34,168 nt of DNA, from positions 91,546 to 125,713 of IMG/VR virus record IMGVR_UViG_3300045996_000667. The stretch is one strand, 5' to 3'. Of this stretch, positions 1 to 7,902 are shown one piece after another (position 1 is the first letter of the stretch; every line of letters starts with the position of its first letter). The position numbers and the translations under genes are program-made. The DNA comes from a virus. The notes under the pieces are model-generated. The model was not told the DNA's origin. It saw only the letters and a list, made by a program, of their open reading frames with translations, and made no database searches.

Positions 1-473
1 ATATTCCAGGCCAGCGAGGCCTTACCGCAGTGGTGATGGTATTCCTTGCCGTCCACCTTGTTCGTGCCGGTAAACAGAAGGGCCTTCTCAACGATGTCGT
101 CCGAACCGATTTCGACGCGTCCACCGCCCGTGTATGAGCTGATCGACAGACCGCCGATGATGGCCATCGTGTCGAGGTCATACTGCTCAAGCGTGAACGA
201 GCACTTGCACGAACGGGCCATCGTGTATGAACCACGGCGCACCTGTTCGATACCGGTCATAACCGGCTTGACTTCCTTGGTGTATGTCAGGGTAACACGC
301 GAGCCACCGACGATGCCAAGGTCTGACCAGCCTGCCGGGTCAGCGCCGTCCAGCTTAGCAGCTGGGTTTGAGTAGGCGGTGTTGGAAGCCGCGTAGTAAA
401 CGCGCTCAGCGAGCACCGCTCGTGTCGTCGCACCAGACAGCGGTGTGCCCTGAGTCCATTTATTTGAAGGCAT
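1..473 (-). CDS. Probable major tail (tube) protein, partial
   Basis: The start codon is ATG at 473, with an AAAGGA ribosome binding site 8 bases upstream. The frame stays open for 157 codons to the left edge, so the C-terminus is outside the window. The protein begins MPSNKWTQGTPLSG and is rich in Gly, Thr and beta-forming residues, as expected of a tail tube or other virion protein. It contains a stretch with TYTKEVKPVMTG and a small Cys cluster (SCKCS). It is the last visible gene of the assembly operon, directly after the three connector-type genes, which is the usual place of the tail tube gene in long-tailed phages. The assignment rests on position and composition; no catalytic motif exists to confirm it. 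A generic virion structural protein is the alternative. Confidence 0.6.
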   Translation of the reverse strand, partial: MPSNKWTQGTPLSGATTRAVLAERVYYAASNTAYSNPAAKLDGADPAGWSDLGIVGGSRVTLTYTKEVKPVMTGIEQVRRGSYTMARSCKCSFTLEQYDLDTMAIIGGLSISSYTGGGRVEIGSDDIVEKALLFTGTNKVDGKEYHHHCGKASLAWN

Positions 474-531
474 TGCTAGAATCCTTTCGATGCGCTTATA
501 GCGCTATCAGGAATGTGATAAGTCCAGAGGG

Positions 532-954
532 TTACATCCGGACGTGACAGATATTGAACGTTGCGTTCAACTGGATCTGGTTCTCGTGAACTGGAACCAT
601 CTCGAATGTGATGTCGTCCCGGTCCCAGGATACGTAGCGTCCTGTCGCCACTGGAGAGTCTGGGTCAGCCTCGTAATCCAGTTCCGGCGTATACTGACGC
701 TCGATCAACTTGTCTCTTACTGCCTTGGCCCATCCCCAGGCGGTTCGTTCGTCGTCTGCAAGGATGTCCAAGCTGACTAGAATCTCCTCTGAGCTGCCAT
801 TCTCGGCAGCCTGGAAGATTGAGACGTTAAGGGCATTGCTCTGAAACAGGTGCGCGGTTGCGTCCGTGGCACTCTTGCGGAGCCAGTGGACTGACAGCGT
901 CCCAGATAGCTCCCCACTCAGGTAAGCAATGAATGAGTCTGTAGCAGAAATCAT
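532..954 (-). CDS. Putative tail terminator / tail completion protein
   Basis: A 140-residue protein starting at ATG 954, which overlaps the stop codon of the preceding gene as TAATG, so translation is coupled. It has no transmembrane segment or enzymatic motif. It begins MISATDSFIAYLSGELSG, has an alpha/beta composition, and includes a central segment (LVSLDILADDERTAWGW) that resembles the central strand-helix pattern of small tail terminator proteins. It lies between a connector-type gene and the putative tail tube gene, which is the standard place of the tail terminator or completion protein. The call is mainly from gene order; the sequence alone supports only a small conserved virion assembly protein. 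Confidence 0.5.
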   Translation of the reverse strand: MISATDSFIAYLSGELSGTLSVHWLRKSATDATAHLFQSNALNVSIFQAAENGSSEEILVSLDILADDERTAWGWAKAVRDKLIERQYTPELDYEADPDSPVATGRYVSWDRDDITFEMVPVHENQIQLNATFNICHVRM

Positions 955-1343
955 TAGGTGCCTTTAACGGCTCGAGCGACTACTTCCCAAGCGACCACCG
1001 TGCCGTCCAGCACCGAGGGCTTGTAGCTGATCATCTTGAGCACGTCTTCTCCGTAGACAATCAGTGATCCGCGCAGTGTCGCCTCTTCGACCGTTCCTGC
1101 CAGAGTGAGCTTGTAGTCACCCAACAGAAGTAGGCCGCCGCTATTAGCAATGTCCCACGCGTCAACCAAGGTTACGGCTGGCTGTGGGTCCAACTCCGTA
1201 TCGCTGTTAGACTTCGTCTGGCCAAGACCGAGAACTGTGTTCCCGCCTGACACTGACACGGTTCGGAGGTAAACCGTCTTATGAGTTGCTCCCAGTTTCT
1301 TGAGAGTCTTGGCAATCTTCGCCTGAAGAGCTGTTCCGTCCAT
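954..1343 (-). CDS. Putative head closure / neck protein
   Basis: A 129-residue protein starting at ATG 1343, which overlaps the upstream stop as TAATG. It opens with a basic helix (GTALQAKIAKTLKKLG) followed by a beta-rich domain, the layout seen in small head-closure and neck proteins that sit under the portal. No metal or nucleotide motif is visible. Its position between the adaptor-like gene and the tail terminator-like gene supports a role at the head-tail joint. The function is inferred from synteny; I do not recognise the family with certainty. Confidence 0.5.
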   Translation of the reverse strand: MDGTALQAKIAKTLKKLGATHKTVYLRTVSVSGGNTVLGLGQTKSNSDTELDPQPAVTLVDAWDIANSGGLLLLGDYKLTLAGTVEEATLRGSLIVYGEDVLKMISYKPSVLDGTVVAWEVVARAVKGT

Positions 1344-1897
1344 TAGGCACGCTGCATTCTGCGCGTCGGCCTAAGATACTCACGCATAAGTTCCAGCGCC
1401 AACGGAGCGATCATGCTGCCCTGACCTCTGAACTCTTGACGGACCCTAGCCTGTCCTGCCGCTGCTGACTCTTCCTTGACGCCTGTTAGCTGTGTTGCGA
1501 TAGTCGCTTCATCAACTGACAGAAGGTAAATAGCCTGCTCGCACTGCGCGTCCTTGACATTCTGTGGAATGAACGCTTCGTCATCCACGTCGATGTCAAT
1601 GTTCCTAGGGAACTGAAGACGCTGACCCACCATCTGCCGATGGATGGTGATGTCATGTCCTGCATACGAAACCAGCGCGTTTGGCATTGCGCCACTGCCG
1701 TATTCCGTATCTAGGACTCGCAGCGTGTCGAGGATCTGCGTAGCACGTTTCAGCGCCATCTCCTTCTGGGCAGATGACAGGCCGGACCAGGCCTCCTGTT
1801 TTGCCGTCAGGTAATGGCTATTAAAGAACGTGTTAGCCTCTGTTAGAGAGACATAACTGTCCGATGTGCTTCCACCGATCGTATCGATCAGAGCCAT
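1343..1897 (-). CDS. Head-tail connector / adaptor protein (DnaT-like phage family)
   Basis: A 184-residue protein with the recognisable opening GGSTSDSYVSLTEANTFFNS. This is typical of a widespread phage adaptor family often labelled 'putative DnaT-like ssDNA binding protein'. The rest is mostly helical (QKEMALKRATQILD, VKDAQCEQAIYLL), as in HK97 gp6-type adaptors that extend the portal ring. It starts at ATG 1897 and its stop overlaps the next start. The gene is second after the capsid gene, where an adaptor is expected. The ssDNA-binding label is historic and probably not its job here; connection of head to tail is the better reading. Confidence 0.7.
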   Translation of the reverse strand: MALIDTIGGSTSDSYVSLTEANTFFNSHYLTAKQEAWSGLSSAQKEMALKRATQILDTLRVLDTEYGSGAMPNALVSYAGHDITIHRQMVGQRLQFPRNIDIDVDDEAFIPQNVKDAQCEQAIYLLSVDEATIATQLTGVKEESAAAGQARVRQEFRGQGSMIAPLALELMREYLRPTRRMQRA

Positions 1898-1919
1898 GTG
1901 TATGCTGCCACTGCGGGTG

Positions 1920-2198
1920 TTAGATCAGTTCGGCTTCGACTAGGATGTTGTAGACCGTTTCAGGAACTTCAACCGACTTGCCGCGCTCGATCTGATAGTT
2001 GTAGCCGTTGACTCCGACAATCTCGTACTTCGGCTCGTTCTTCTTCGCCGGCGAGAGACGGATGGTGAACTTCTGTTGCGCTGCCAGCAAATCCTTCGTT
2101 GACTGGCGAACCTGCTGCATGAACCCCTCAGTGATCATCTGTGGAGTAACTGTCGACGGCTGCGCCGCTGTGTTTACGATCTGTTCAGACTTTGCCAT
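1920..2198 (-). CDS. Small protein downstream of capsid, function unknown
   Basis: A 92-residue protein starting at ATG 2198, preceded by CAAGGAGAG on its own strand, which is a good ribosome binding site. The N-terminal third is a low-complexity Gln/Thr-rich segment. The C-terminal half (YEIVGVNGYNYQIERGKSVEVPETVYNILVEAELI) reads as a small beta domain. In many phages a short protein ending in a similar 'vPe.Vy.iL.qa' motif follows the capsid gene. The product may be a minor head protein. It is separated from the capsid gene by a hairpin at 2217-2242, so its expression is probably below that of capsid. Confidence 0.65.
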   Translation of the reverse strand: MAKSEQIVNTAAQPSTVTPQMITEGFMQQVRQSTKDLLAAQQKFTIRLSPAKKNEPKYEIVGVNGYNYQIERGKSVEVPETVYNILVEAELI

Positions 2199-2216
2199 TG
2201 CTCTTTCAAGGAGAGA

Positions 2217-2242
2217 GGGGCTAGCCGTTGCCGACTAGCCCC
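2217..2242 (-). terminator. Hairpin after the capsid gene (partial terminator or processing site)
   Basis: A perfect 8-bp stem (GGGGCTAG at 2217-2224 with CTAGCCCC at 2235-2242) with a 10-base loop lies 10 bases after the capsid stop codon. On the minus strand it is followed by TCTCTCCTT, a weak U-rich tract. It probably gives partial termination or protects the capsid message, so that the capsid is made in excess of the connector proteins. Confidence 0.65.
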
Positions 2243-2252
2243 GTGTCAGTTA

Positions 2253-3218
2253 TTACGCCGACACCGCGTGCTCGATGCGAAGGATCGCTAGCTGCTGCAG
2301 GATCACTGCAGAGTAGTAGGCCTTCCAACCAGACGTTGCGCGCTGGTTGAGCGGGTCGTTCCCGTTCACGCCGAAGCCCTTGATGATGTTCTCGATTCCC
2401 ATCGGAGAAATCATTCCGTAGGCATCCGCGCCGAGGATGATTGACGCATGCACGTCGATGCCAGCCGCACCAGCACCAGTGAACACGTGTGAGTTGTTGC
2501 TCAGAACGAAGCGAACGTCGTCAAGAGCGCCGACTTCGAACGGTAGGGTTCCGCCCGCTGATGTGCCGTAGGCCTCAACCGGAACAAATCCAGAAGCCGC
2601 CTTCAGGTCATACAGCGCGCTCGGACCAACGATGCCCACGTAGGCCGCGTTGACCGGCTTGGTGCCAACACCAGTCGAAGCGTTCAGAATCGACGTGATC
2701 TTGTTCACCTTGTTCGCCTGCATTGTGCGAACGGCCTTGCGGATTTCCACCGCTGTCAGCACGTCGCCAGCCGCCACGGTGATACGTGACACGCGGCTGT
2801 TCGCATACATGACGTTGGTGCCGGCAACCAGCACGTTCTTCGTGATCTGGTCGAGTGAGTTCGCAGCCTGCTCGGCAAGCACCTGCGTGAACTCGGTCAG
2901 AACCGGGTCCGGAGCAGTGAAGTCCAGGATGTCTGAGATCTCAACCCACGCACCGTACTGAGCCGGTGTCGAGGTGAGCTGGCTCACCGTCATCGCTGAG
3001 TCGCTCGGTGTCACGCCTTCGGTAAGAGCCGAAGTAGTGGCCGCCAGCGAGTCGAAGCGACGGAAGTTGACGCCCTGACCCTCGTGAGAAGGCATCGGAC
3101 GAACCTGTCCGAAGTTCATCCACACCAGACGCGGAAGAAGCCGCGCTAGCAGATTTCGGTCGTACCATGTGCGAAGCTCAGGAGACAGTGTTCCTGTAGC
3201 TGTAGTCTGAGTAGCCAA
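2253..3218 (-). CDS. Major capsid protein, N4-gp56 family
   Basis: A 321-residue protein that I recognise as the N4-gp56-type HK97-fold major capsid protein. Marks of the family are SPELRTWYDRNLLARLLP near the N-terminus, the EGVTPSDSAMTVSQ segment, the long helix LTEFTQVLAEQAANSLDQ and the C-terminal segment around SGWKAYYSAVILQQ. The start is TTG at 3218: no ATG is available in frame, and a strong AAGGAG sits 8 bases upstream. The scaffold gene is just upstream and the connector genes follow. A dyad (3232-3251) and a hairpin frame the gene. It forms the hexamers and pentamers of the head. Confidence 0.9.
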   Translation of the reverse strand: MATQTTATGTLSPELRTWYDRNLLARLLPRLVWMNFGQVRPMPSHEGQGVNFRRFDSLAATTSALTEGVTPSDSAMTVSQLTSTPAQYGAWVEISDILDFTAPDPVLTEFTQVLAEQAANSLDQITKNVLVAGTNVMYANSRVSRITVAAGDVLTAVEIRKAVRTMQANKVNKITSILNASTGVGTKPVNAAYVGIVGPSALYDLKAASGFVPVEAYGTSAGGTLPFEVGALDDVRFVLSNNSHVFTGAGAAGIDVHASIILGADAYGMISPMGIENIIKGFGVNGNDPLNQRATSGWKAYYSAVILQQLAILRIEHAVSA

Positions 3219-3231
3219 TGCTGTAACTCCT

Positions 3232-3251
3232 TACACAAATGACTTGTGTAT
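3232..3251 (+). promoter_or_regulatory. Dyad operator-like site, copy 1 (upstream of capsid)
   Basis: The sequence is TACACA-AATGA-CTTGTGTAT, one of six sites matching YACACR-N5-CKWGTGTAT. It lies in the gap between scaffold stop and capsid start. On the plus strand it runs into a perfect TATAAT (3249-3254), but there is no -35 hexamer. On the minus strand it forms a short stem (TACACAA/TTGTGTA) just before the capsid ribosome binding site. It may be a repressor site or a translation-control hairpin. Confidence 0.6.
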
Positions 3252-3263
3252 AATGTGTGTGCT

Positions 3264-4049
3264 TTACCGCTGGCGTTCGTACTGCTTAGCGATAACTCTT
3301 TCCGACTCTGCCTTGATCTCGTCAAGGGTCATCTTGGTGTAATCCTTCGAATCAGTTCGGCCCGTATCGAGCTTTCTCTGCTCCGAAGCTCCAGATCCCC
3401 CTGCGACCTCAGTTGTCGGTGCCTTAACCGTCCACGGCTTCTGCTTGGCATATTCCGCGACGTATTCCTCGAGCGTCATGGGTTCAAGATTCGTGTTGAG
3501 CCTTGGGTGACCAGTCTCTGGATTCATGACCACGATGCGGTCGCCGTCAGCCTTTAGAAAAGGCTCCATCTGCGAGAACTCGGACATACGATCAAAGAAA
3601 TTGAACTTGTCCGAAACCGCGATGTACTTTTCCTTCAGCTTGGCCTTGCGGTTCTGCTCAGCGGTCTGAGCCTCACGCTTCTCGGCCTCGGCCTTGTCCC
3701 TCTTCAGTTGCTCAGCGATGTTCTTGAACTCTTCAAGCTGCGCCTTGATCTGGAGGACGTCGTTATTGACTTCCGCAACCGTCGTCTTCTTCTCTGGCTT
3801 GACTTCCGGCTGTGGAGGCGTTTCAGTGGTCTTTCCCGCTGACTCCTTCACAGCTTTCAACTCTGCTTCCAGAGCCTTCAGCTTCTCGGCCGCTTCCGCC
3901 GCCGCTTCCTTCTTTGCCTTATCGAAGGCCTTTGCGAAGGTGCCGTTGATTAGTTCGTCAAGCTTCTTCTGCTGTTCCGCCGTGAACTCAACTTTCGTTT
4001 CTTTCTTACCCTCGACCGCGCCGTTGTCGGTCTGCTCGTTTTCCGGCAT
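3264..4049 (-). CDS. Capsid scaffolding protein
   Basis: A 261-residue, highly charged protein. Residues 15-130 are rich in Lys, Glu and Ala with coiled-coil heptads (FTAEQQKKLDELING, AAEAAEKLKALEAELKAV, AEQLKRDKAEAEKREAQ), and the C-terminal part is less ordered (TLDEIKAESERVIAKQYERQ). This composition is typical of phage scaffolds that nucleate the procapsid shell and leave or are cleaved later. ATG 4049 is the start. The gene lies between portal and capsid, the classical scaffold position. No protease signature is seen, so scaffold removal must involve another factor or exit without cleavage. Confidence 0.85.
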   Translation of the reverse strand: MPENEQTDNGAVEGKKETKVEFTAEQQKKLDELINGTFAKAFDKAKKEAAAEAAEKLKALEAELKAVKESAGKTTETPPQPEVKPEKKTTVAEVNNDVLQIKAQLEEFKNIAEQLKRDKAEAEKREAQTAEQNRKAKLKEKYIAVSDKFNFFDRMSEFSQMEPFLKADGDRIVVMNPETGHPRLNTNLEPMTLEEYVAEYAKQKPWTVKAPTTEVAGGSGASEQRKLDTGRTDSKDYTKMTLDEIKAESERVIAKQYERQR

Positions 4050-4109
4050 TTGATTCAGTTCCTATCTAGTTCCACTTGCGTGGGCCGCGCTAACCGGCGC
4101 GTACGGGTT

Positions 4110-5834
4110 TTACTTATTTGACCTGCCACCCTTGGCGCGTCTGTTGGCGTCAGGTGCAGATTCTTTGGTAGCGGCCTTACTGCCTGAGGCAGCGCCGATC
4201 CGCTTGTCTGTGCCGAGTTGCTTCTGAGATTTGCCCTGTTGTAGGTTGGATGTGGATGGCACACCCATTTCAGCCTTGATATCGGCTGGCGTCTTGAACA
4301 GGTCCTTGATGTCCTGGTCAGTCAGCTTGTCAATCTCTGCGAAGATCTTCTCGACTGTCTGGTGAGGAATCTTGCTGTCAAACTCTCGAATGACTCGCTT
4401 CCATTCCTCTCGCACGAAGGTCGGTGTCGTCAGCTTCACAGAGTTAAAAATCTGTGACAGCTGGAGCAGTAGGTCTAGGAGATTAGTAATGGAGTAGTCG
4501 TCCTTGTAGGACACCTTTCCATCCTCCCATTCCTTGCCCTGCATCTTCGCCCAGAGCACCATCACATTCTTCTCAACCTGTTCCAGCATGTCTGCTGTCT
4601 TGTTGATGACAGGGATGGTTCTGGAGAACGACTGCTTCTGTGCGTCACCGCTGCCGGCGTTCTTCCCCTTGAAGAGGTCGGACATGATGTCCTGCGCGGC
4701 CTGCCGATACATTTCGGCTACTGTCTTCTCACGCTCAGACTGGAGGAACTCAGCGGGATCGACAGGTGGTGAGAGATAGTCCGGCTTAACCTTGGCGTCG
4801 TCCGGCACTTCCAGCACTGAGCCGGTGCCGATGTCGCCTTCTACCTGGTCCTTCGTAGGGACGATCGAGCGTCCAGGGAGGACGAGGATATTGAAGCACT
4901 GCCGATACAAGAACTCCCCAACCAGGCTTGTCAGGTTGAAGGCGTGATTGTTCTGGTAGGCAATATCCTGTAGGAAGGACTGTCCGATATCCTTGTTCGA
5001 CTTCAGCCTCTTAAAGTAGGCCGGAATGAACGGTACAACCTTCCACGGATGGTTAGAGGGCCTTTTACTGATAATGCGCGGGTCGCGAGGGTCGGTGACA
5101 TCAATCTCCGACACCACAAACTGCGACGGTGTCCACTCGGTATAGCGCTCAATCAGACGGGTTGACTGTCCATCGAAACGCGAGAATGTCTGGCAACGCT
5201 TCAGGTATAGGAAGTTTCCGCAGGTATCTGTCGTCCAGTCGTAAACCTCAAGAGGCCTTACGTTGATCAGATACGGCAGGTCTAGACCGATTTCAGTTGC
5301 TCTCTGGACCGAGACTTCCTCCGGTGCCAGATTCTCCGGTAGAGGCAGTTTGTCGACATGAACATACGTCATGCCAAAGATGCGAGCATCTTCGCCAACT
5401 GCCTGCATGAAGGCATTCAGTGAGGTCCCTGATCGGTCGCAGTTCGCTAGAAACTGCTCGAAGGCGTTCTTCAGAGCGCCTGGGGCCTCGCGCTCGACTC
5501 CTTGGCTGAAGATGTATTCAGGCACGAAGTCAACGAGCGGCTGACAGTAGTTCTGGTAGTGCGCCCTGTCTAGGCGGGCCTGATAGTCAGACGCATGCTC
5601 CCTGCGATGCTTATGAAGCGTATCAGTCCCAATATACTTAGGACCGCCCTCATAGCTTTTTAGTAGGAAGCGCCAGTGGTCAGCATTGTCAAGGTAGTCT
5701 TCGCACTGGGACTGGAGGCGAATAATCTCCTCGAGTTCCTTCTGGCGCCTAGCCTCTTCTGCCGTCTGCTGCTGCTGCGTCGGCACGCTTGGTGCCACAG
5801 TCTGGACAGTGTTGACGGTTGGAAGTGACTGCAT
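4110..5834 (-). CDS. Portal protein
   Basis: About 574 residues. The protein forms the dodecameric ring at the packaging vertex. It has a Gln-rich N-terminus, then features common to long portals: HKHRREHASDYQARLDRA near the start, the FVPEYIFSQG clip region, a WKVVPFIPAYFKRLK stretch, and a helical section with QDIMSDLFKGKNAGSG and DDYSITNLLDLLLQLSQIF. The C-terminus is basic (KGGRSNK). The start is uncertain: ATG 5834 has no close ribosome binding site, and a TTG two codons upstream (5840) is also possible. The strong GGAGG at 5867-5871 lies 32 bases upstream and serves another short frame. Context: directly after large terminase, before scaffold. Confidence 0.85.
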   Translation of the reverse strand: MQSLPTVNTVQTVAPSVPTQQQQTAEEARRQKELEEIIRLQSQCEDYLDNADHWRFLLKSYEGGPKYIGTDTLHKHRREHASDYQARLDRAHYQNYCQPLVDFVPEYIFSQGVEREAPGALKNAFEQFLANCDRSGTSLNAFMQAVGEDARIFGMTYVHVDKLPLPENLAPEEVSVQRATEIGLDLPYLINVRPLEVYDWTTDTCGNFLYLKRCQTFSRFDGQSTRLIERYTEWTPSQFVVSEIDVTDPRDPRIISKRPSNHPWKVVPFIPAYFKRLKSNKDIGQSFLQDIAYQNNHAFNLTSLVGEFLYRQCFNILVLPGRSIVPTKDQVEGDIGTGSVLEVPDDAKVKPDYLSPPVDPAEFLQSEREKTVAEMYRQAAQDIMSDLFKGKNAGSGDAQKQSFSRTIPVINKTADMLEQVEKNVMVLWAKMQGKEWEDGKVSYKDDYSITNLLDLLLQLSQIFNSVKLTTPTFVREEWKRVIREFDSKIPHQTVEKIFAEIDKLTDQDIKDLFKTPADIKAEMGVPSTSNLQQGKSQKQLGTDKRIGAASGSKAATKESAPDANRRAKGGRSNK

Positions 5835-5940
5835 AGACAATATCGCCTATAGTCATAGTGACAGCACCTCCTCGTAACTGGCAGGGGTGTGAGAGCTATG
5901 TCCTATTCTGTCAACCTATTAGATTGATAGTTCGTGAAAA

Positions 5941-7293
5941 CTAGACGCCGGCGACCTGCCTGGACTTATACACGAACGGCGCTTCGTGGCAGATCCAGTT
6001 AGCTAGCGCTAGCGAAATAACGCAGTCGTCGTGGTAGCCTTCCGGCGCACTAAACTGGAAACGACCCTGCGAGGTCATGGTGTAGCCGTACATCTGGAGC
6101 TCGTGGATGAGCGTCTCGGCTATCGCCCTGAACTGCGCCCTCGACTGGTTATCTGGCTTGGGGATAGAGATTTCCCCTCGTTCAAACGCGAACTGCAGTC
6201 TCTGGACGAGAGCGACCTTCTCGGCGTTGTTGCAGATGTTGTAGCCGACTATGTGCGGGTAGACACCCTTGATCAGGTCGAACGGCACGTCACCTACGCC
6301 AGTGCTATCAACGCATAGCAGGGCGTTATTCCACAATCGAGCGGCGATGATGGCCCTGTTGGTCATCACGTTCCAGTCGTCGCCGTTATAGCGCTCGATG
6401 TGGACAACAGCTTTGCTAGCCACGTCCATAACTGTCAGGACGGTGTAGTCTTCCTGCTTGGCCCAGTCTACGCCGATGACATAGTTGCGGCCGATGATAG
6501 GCTTTGGCAGGATCTCTGACCGCTGACAGGTCTTGAGATTTCTGAACACGAGTGCAGAGTCATCTAGGAACTCTGCCAGGTATTCCTGACGGAACTGCAG
6601 GTCTGTCAGGTTGCGCTGGGCCTCCTCGATAGCCTCTCTCGGGATATGAGGATTGCTACCTGTCGGGAGCTGGTAGCTCTTGTATTCTGGGTGTTTCTTG
6701 CGCAGGCCCTCGATCGCACCCTTGCCGTCCCAGCCCTTCATGAACTCATCGAAGAACCAGTTGCGGCCCTTGGGCGTCGAGATGATGCGGAGCTTGCCTC
6801 GAGTTCGGGTCAGCGTGGTCCAGACCGACACAAAGGAGTCGCGGCTCCAGTAGCCGGCTTCGTCAATAACGGCGGCGTGGACGGCTTCGCCTCGCAGGCT
6901 GTCAGGGTTGTCAGCCGAACGAAACTCGATCATCGAGTAGGGCGTGCCGTCTGACCGCAGGAGGGTGTAGACCATCTCGTTGCGGTTGACACGCACTCGG
7001 CCGGACGACATCGGCGGCAGCCAACGGCCCATGATGTTGAAAGCGATTCGCGCCTGACGGAGTGTCGGCGCTGCCCACCAGTTGAGGCTCTGGTAGTGGT
7101 TCCAGGCGTGTCTGAGCAGCCAGATACACAGGCCGAATGTCTTGCCTGTCTTGGTGCCGCAAGCTGCTACGACGATACGCGTCTGGTCGTCAACGAACTC
7201 CCGCTGCCTCGGGTGAAGCGGCGGGAGTGTTAGTTGGATGAGCTTCTGGCGCTTCTTGATAGCGTCTGAAGTCTTGTCAGGTAGGAAATACAA
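5941..7293 (-). CDS. terL: Terminase large subunit
   Basis: A 450-residue packaging motor. The ATPase domain shows a Walker A motif GTKTGKT (residues 46-52) and a Walker B segment AVIDEA with D144/E145, followed by a coupling-type motif (RIISTPKGRNW). The C-terminal nuclease domain has the first acidic residue in VIGVDWAKQ (D276), the second in LLCVDSTG (D329), and a late Asp pair in YHDDCVIS. All the expected RNase H-like metal positions are present, so both activities look intact. No ATG is available; TTG 7293 is the first start after an in-frame stop, and it lacks a clear ribosome binding site. A dyad site lies just upstream at 7304-7323. Confidence 0.93.
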   Translation of the reverse strand: MYFLPDKTSDAIKKRQKLIQLTLPPLHPRQREFVDDQTRIVVAACGTKTGKTFGLCIWLLRHAWNHYQSLNWWAAPTLRQARIAFNIMGRWLPPMSSGRVRVNRNEMVYTLLRSDGTPYSMIEFRSADNPDSLRGEAVHAAVIDEAGYWSRDSFVSVWTTLTRTRGKLRIISTPKGRNWFFDEFMKGWDGKGAIEGLRKKHPEYKSYQLPTGSNPHIPREAIEEAQRNLTDLQFRQEYLAEFLDDSALVFRNLKTCQRSEILPKPIIGRNYVIGVDWAKQEDYTVLTVMDVASKAVVHIERYNGDDWNVMTNRAIIAARLWNNALLCVDSTGVGDVPFDLIKGVYPHIVGYNICNNAEKVALVQRLQFAFERGEISIPKPDNQSRAQFRAIAETLIHELQMYGYTMTSQGRFQFSAPEGYHDDCVISLALANWICHEAPFVYKSRQVAGV

Positions 7294-7303
7294 TGAGTCT
7301 TAA

Positions 7304-7323
7304 CACACGTGTATCGTGTGTAT
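7304..7323 (+). promoter_or_regulatory. Dyad operator-like site, copy 2 (upstream of terL)
   Basis: The sequence is CACACG-TGTAT-CGTGTGTAT, matching the six-copy dyad. It fills the short gap between the terL start and the stop of the preceding gene. No good promoter hexamers exist at the right spacing on either strand, so it may act as a binding site for a repressor or as a transcription block. Confidence 0.55.
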
Positions 7324-7332
7324 CCGGCGGGA

Positions 7333-7683
7333 TTACGCCTTGAGCGCGGCGACCTTGATCGTGGCTCCAGTGACTGAGAACGTCACCGTCACGTTGCCTG
7401 TCGTAACGTCGTTGAAACGATCCGTCGAGAACGGACCGATGATACGCTCCTGGCCAGCTGGAACAGACACCGTCAGGTCGTGAGCCGAGTTGGCCACGCC
7501 GAAGCTGCACGGGTTGTTGCTGGTCGGACCTGACTTCACCGTCACGGTGCATGAGCCCGCGTCAGTGCTGCGAACGTGCAGGAAGGTCTTGCCATCGTTC
7601 GGGAATGTGTCCGACGCGCTCGCGTTGGCGTAGGTCGGAGCCGCGCCTGTGGTTGACGGGCGCTGGAGAGTTAGAAGTGCCAT
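7333..7683 (-). CDS. Small beta-rich protein, possible head decoration protein
   Basis: A 116-residue protein starting at ATG 7683, with no signal peptide or Cys cluster. Nearly all of it is Thr/Ser/Val-rich beta strand (CTVTVKSGPT, HDLTVSVPAGQERIIGPF, GNVTVTFSVTGATIKVAAL). The segment 'sVPAGqeriIGPFs..rFnd' recurs in small phage proteins that sit near head genes, so a decoration or cement role is plausible. The gene lies between terL and a small unknown gene. I cannot assign a function from sequence alone; a virion protein is the best guess. Confidence 0.55.
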   Translation of the reverse strand: MALLTLQRPSTTGAAPTYANASASDTFPNDGKTFLHVRSTDAGSCTVTVKSGPTSNNPCSFGVANSAHDLTVSVPAGQERIIGPFSTDRFNDVTTGNVTVTFSVTGATIKVAALKA

Positions 7684-7686
7684 GTG

Positions 7687-7902
7687 TTAGTTCCTATGCT
7701 TGTAAGTTAGTAGGTCAATGGCGGGCACCGTTGAAGGCAGTGAGTATCCCACAGCCTCGGCGGCCACCTGTATCTCATCAACAGTCAGTGCTACCGATCG
7801 CAAGACTGCGGCAAGCGTGATCTCCGCTGCTACCTTGGTATCGAACCCGGCGTCCTTTAGGTAGTCGAACACACACACTAGCCCCTCGTCTTCTTCCATC
7901 AT
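7687..7902 (-). CDS. Small hypothetical protein
   Basis: A 71-residue acidic protein. The open frame extends further upstream, but ATG 7902 is chosen because it overlaps the stop of the lipoprotein gene as ATGA, the coupling used throughout this operon. The sequence begins MMEEDEGLVCVFDYLKDAG and continues with helices (AAEITLAAVLRSVALTVDEIQ). No metal site, membrane segment or known motif is present. It was not recognised. Confidence 0.5.
   Translation of the reverse strand: MMEEDEGLVCVFDYLKDAGFDTKVAAEITLAAVLRSVALTVDEIQVAAEAVGYSLPSTVPAIDLLTYKHRN

Noticed and set aside
3249-3254. Plus-strand promoter at a perfect TATAAT upstream of the capsid gene
   Set aside because: No -35 hexamer at 16-18 bases and it would read antisense into scaffold genes; kept only as part of the dyad site.
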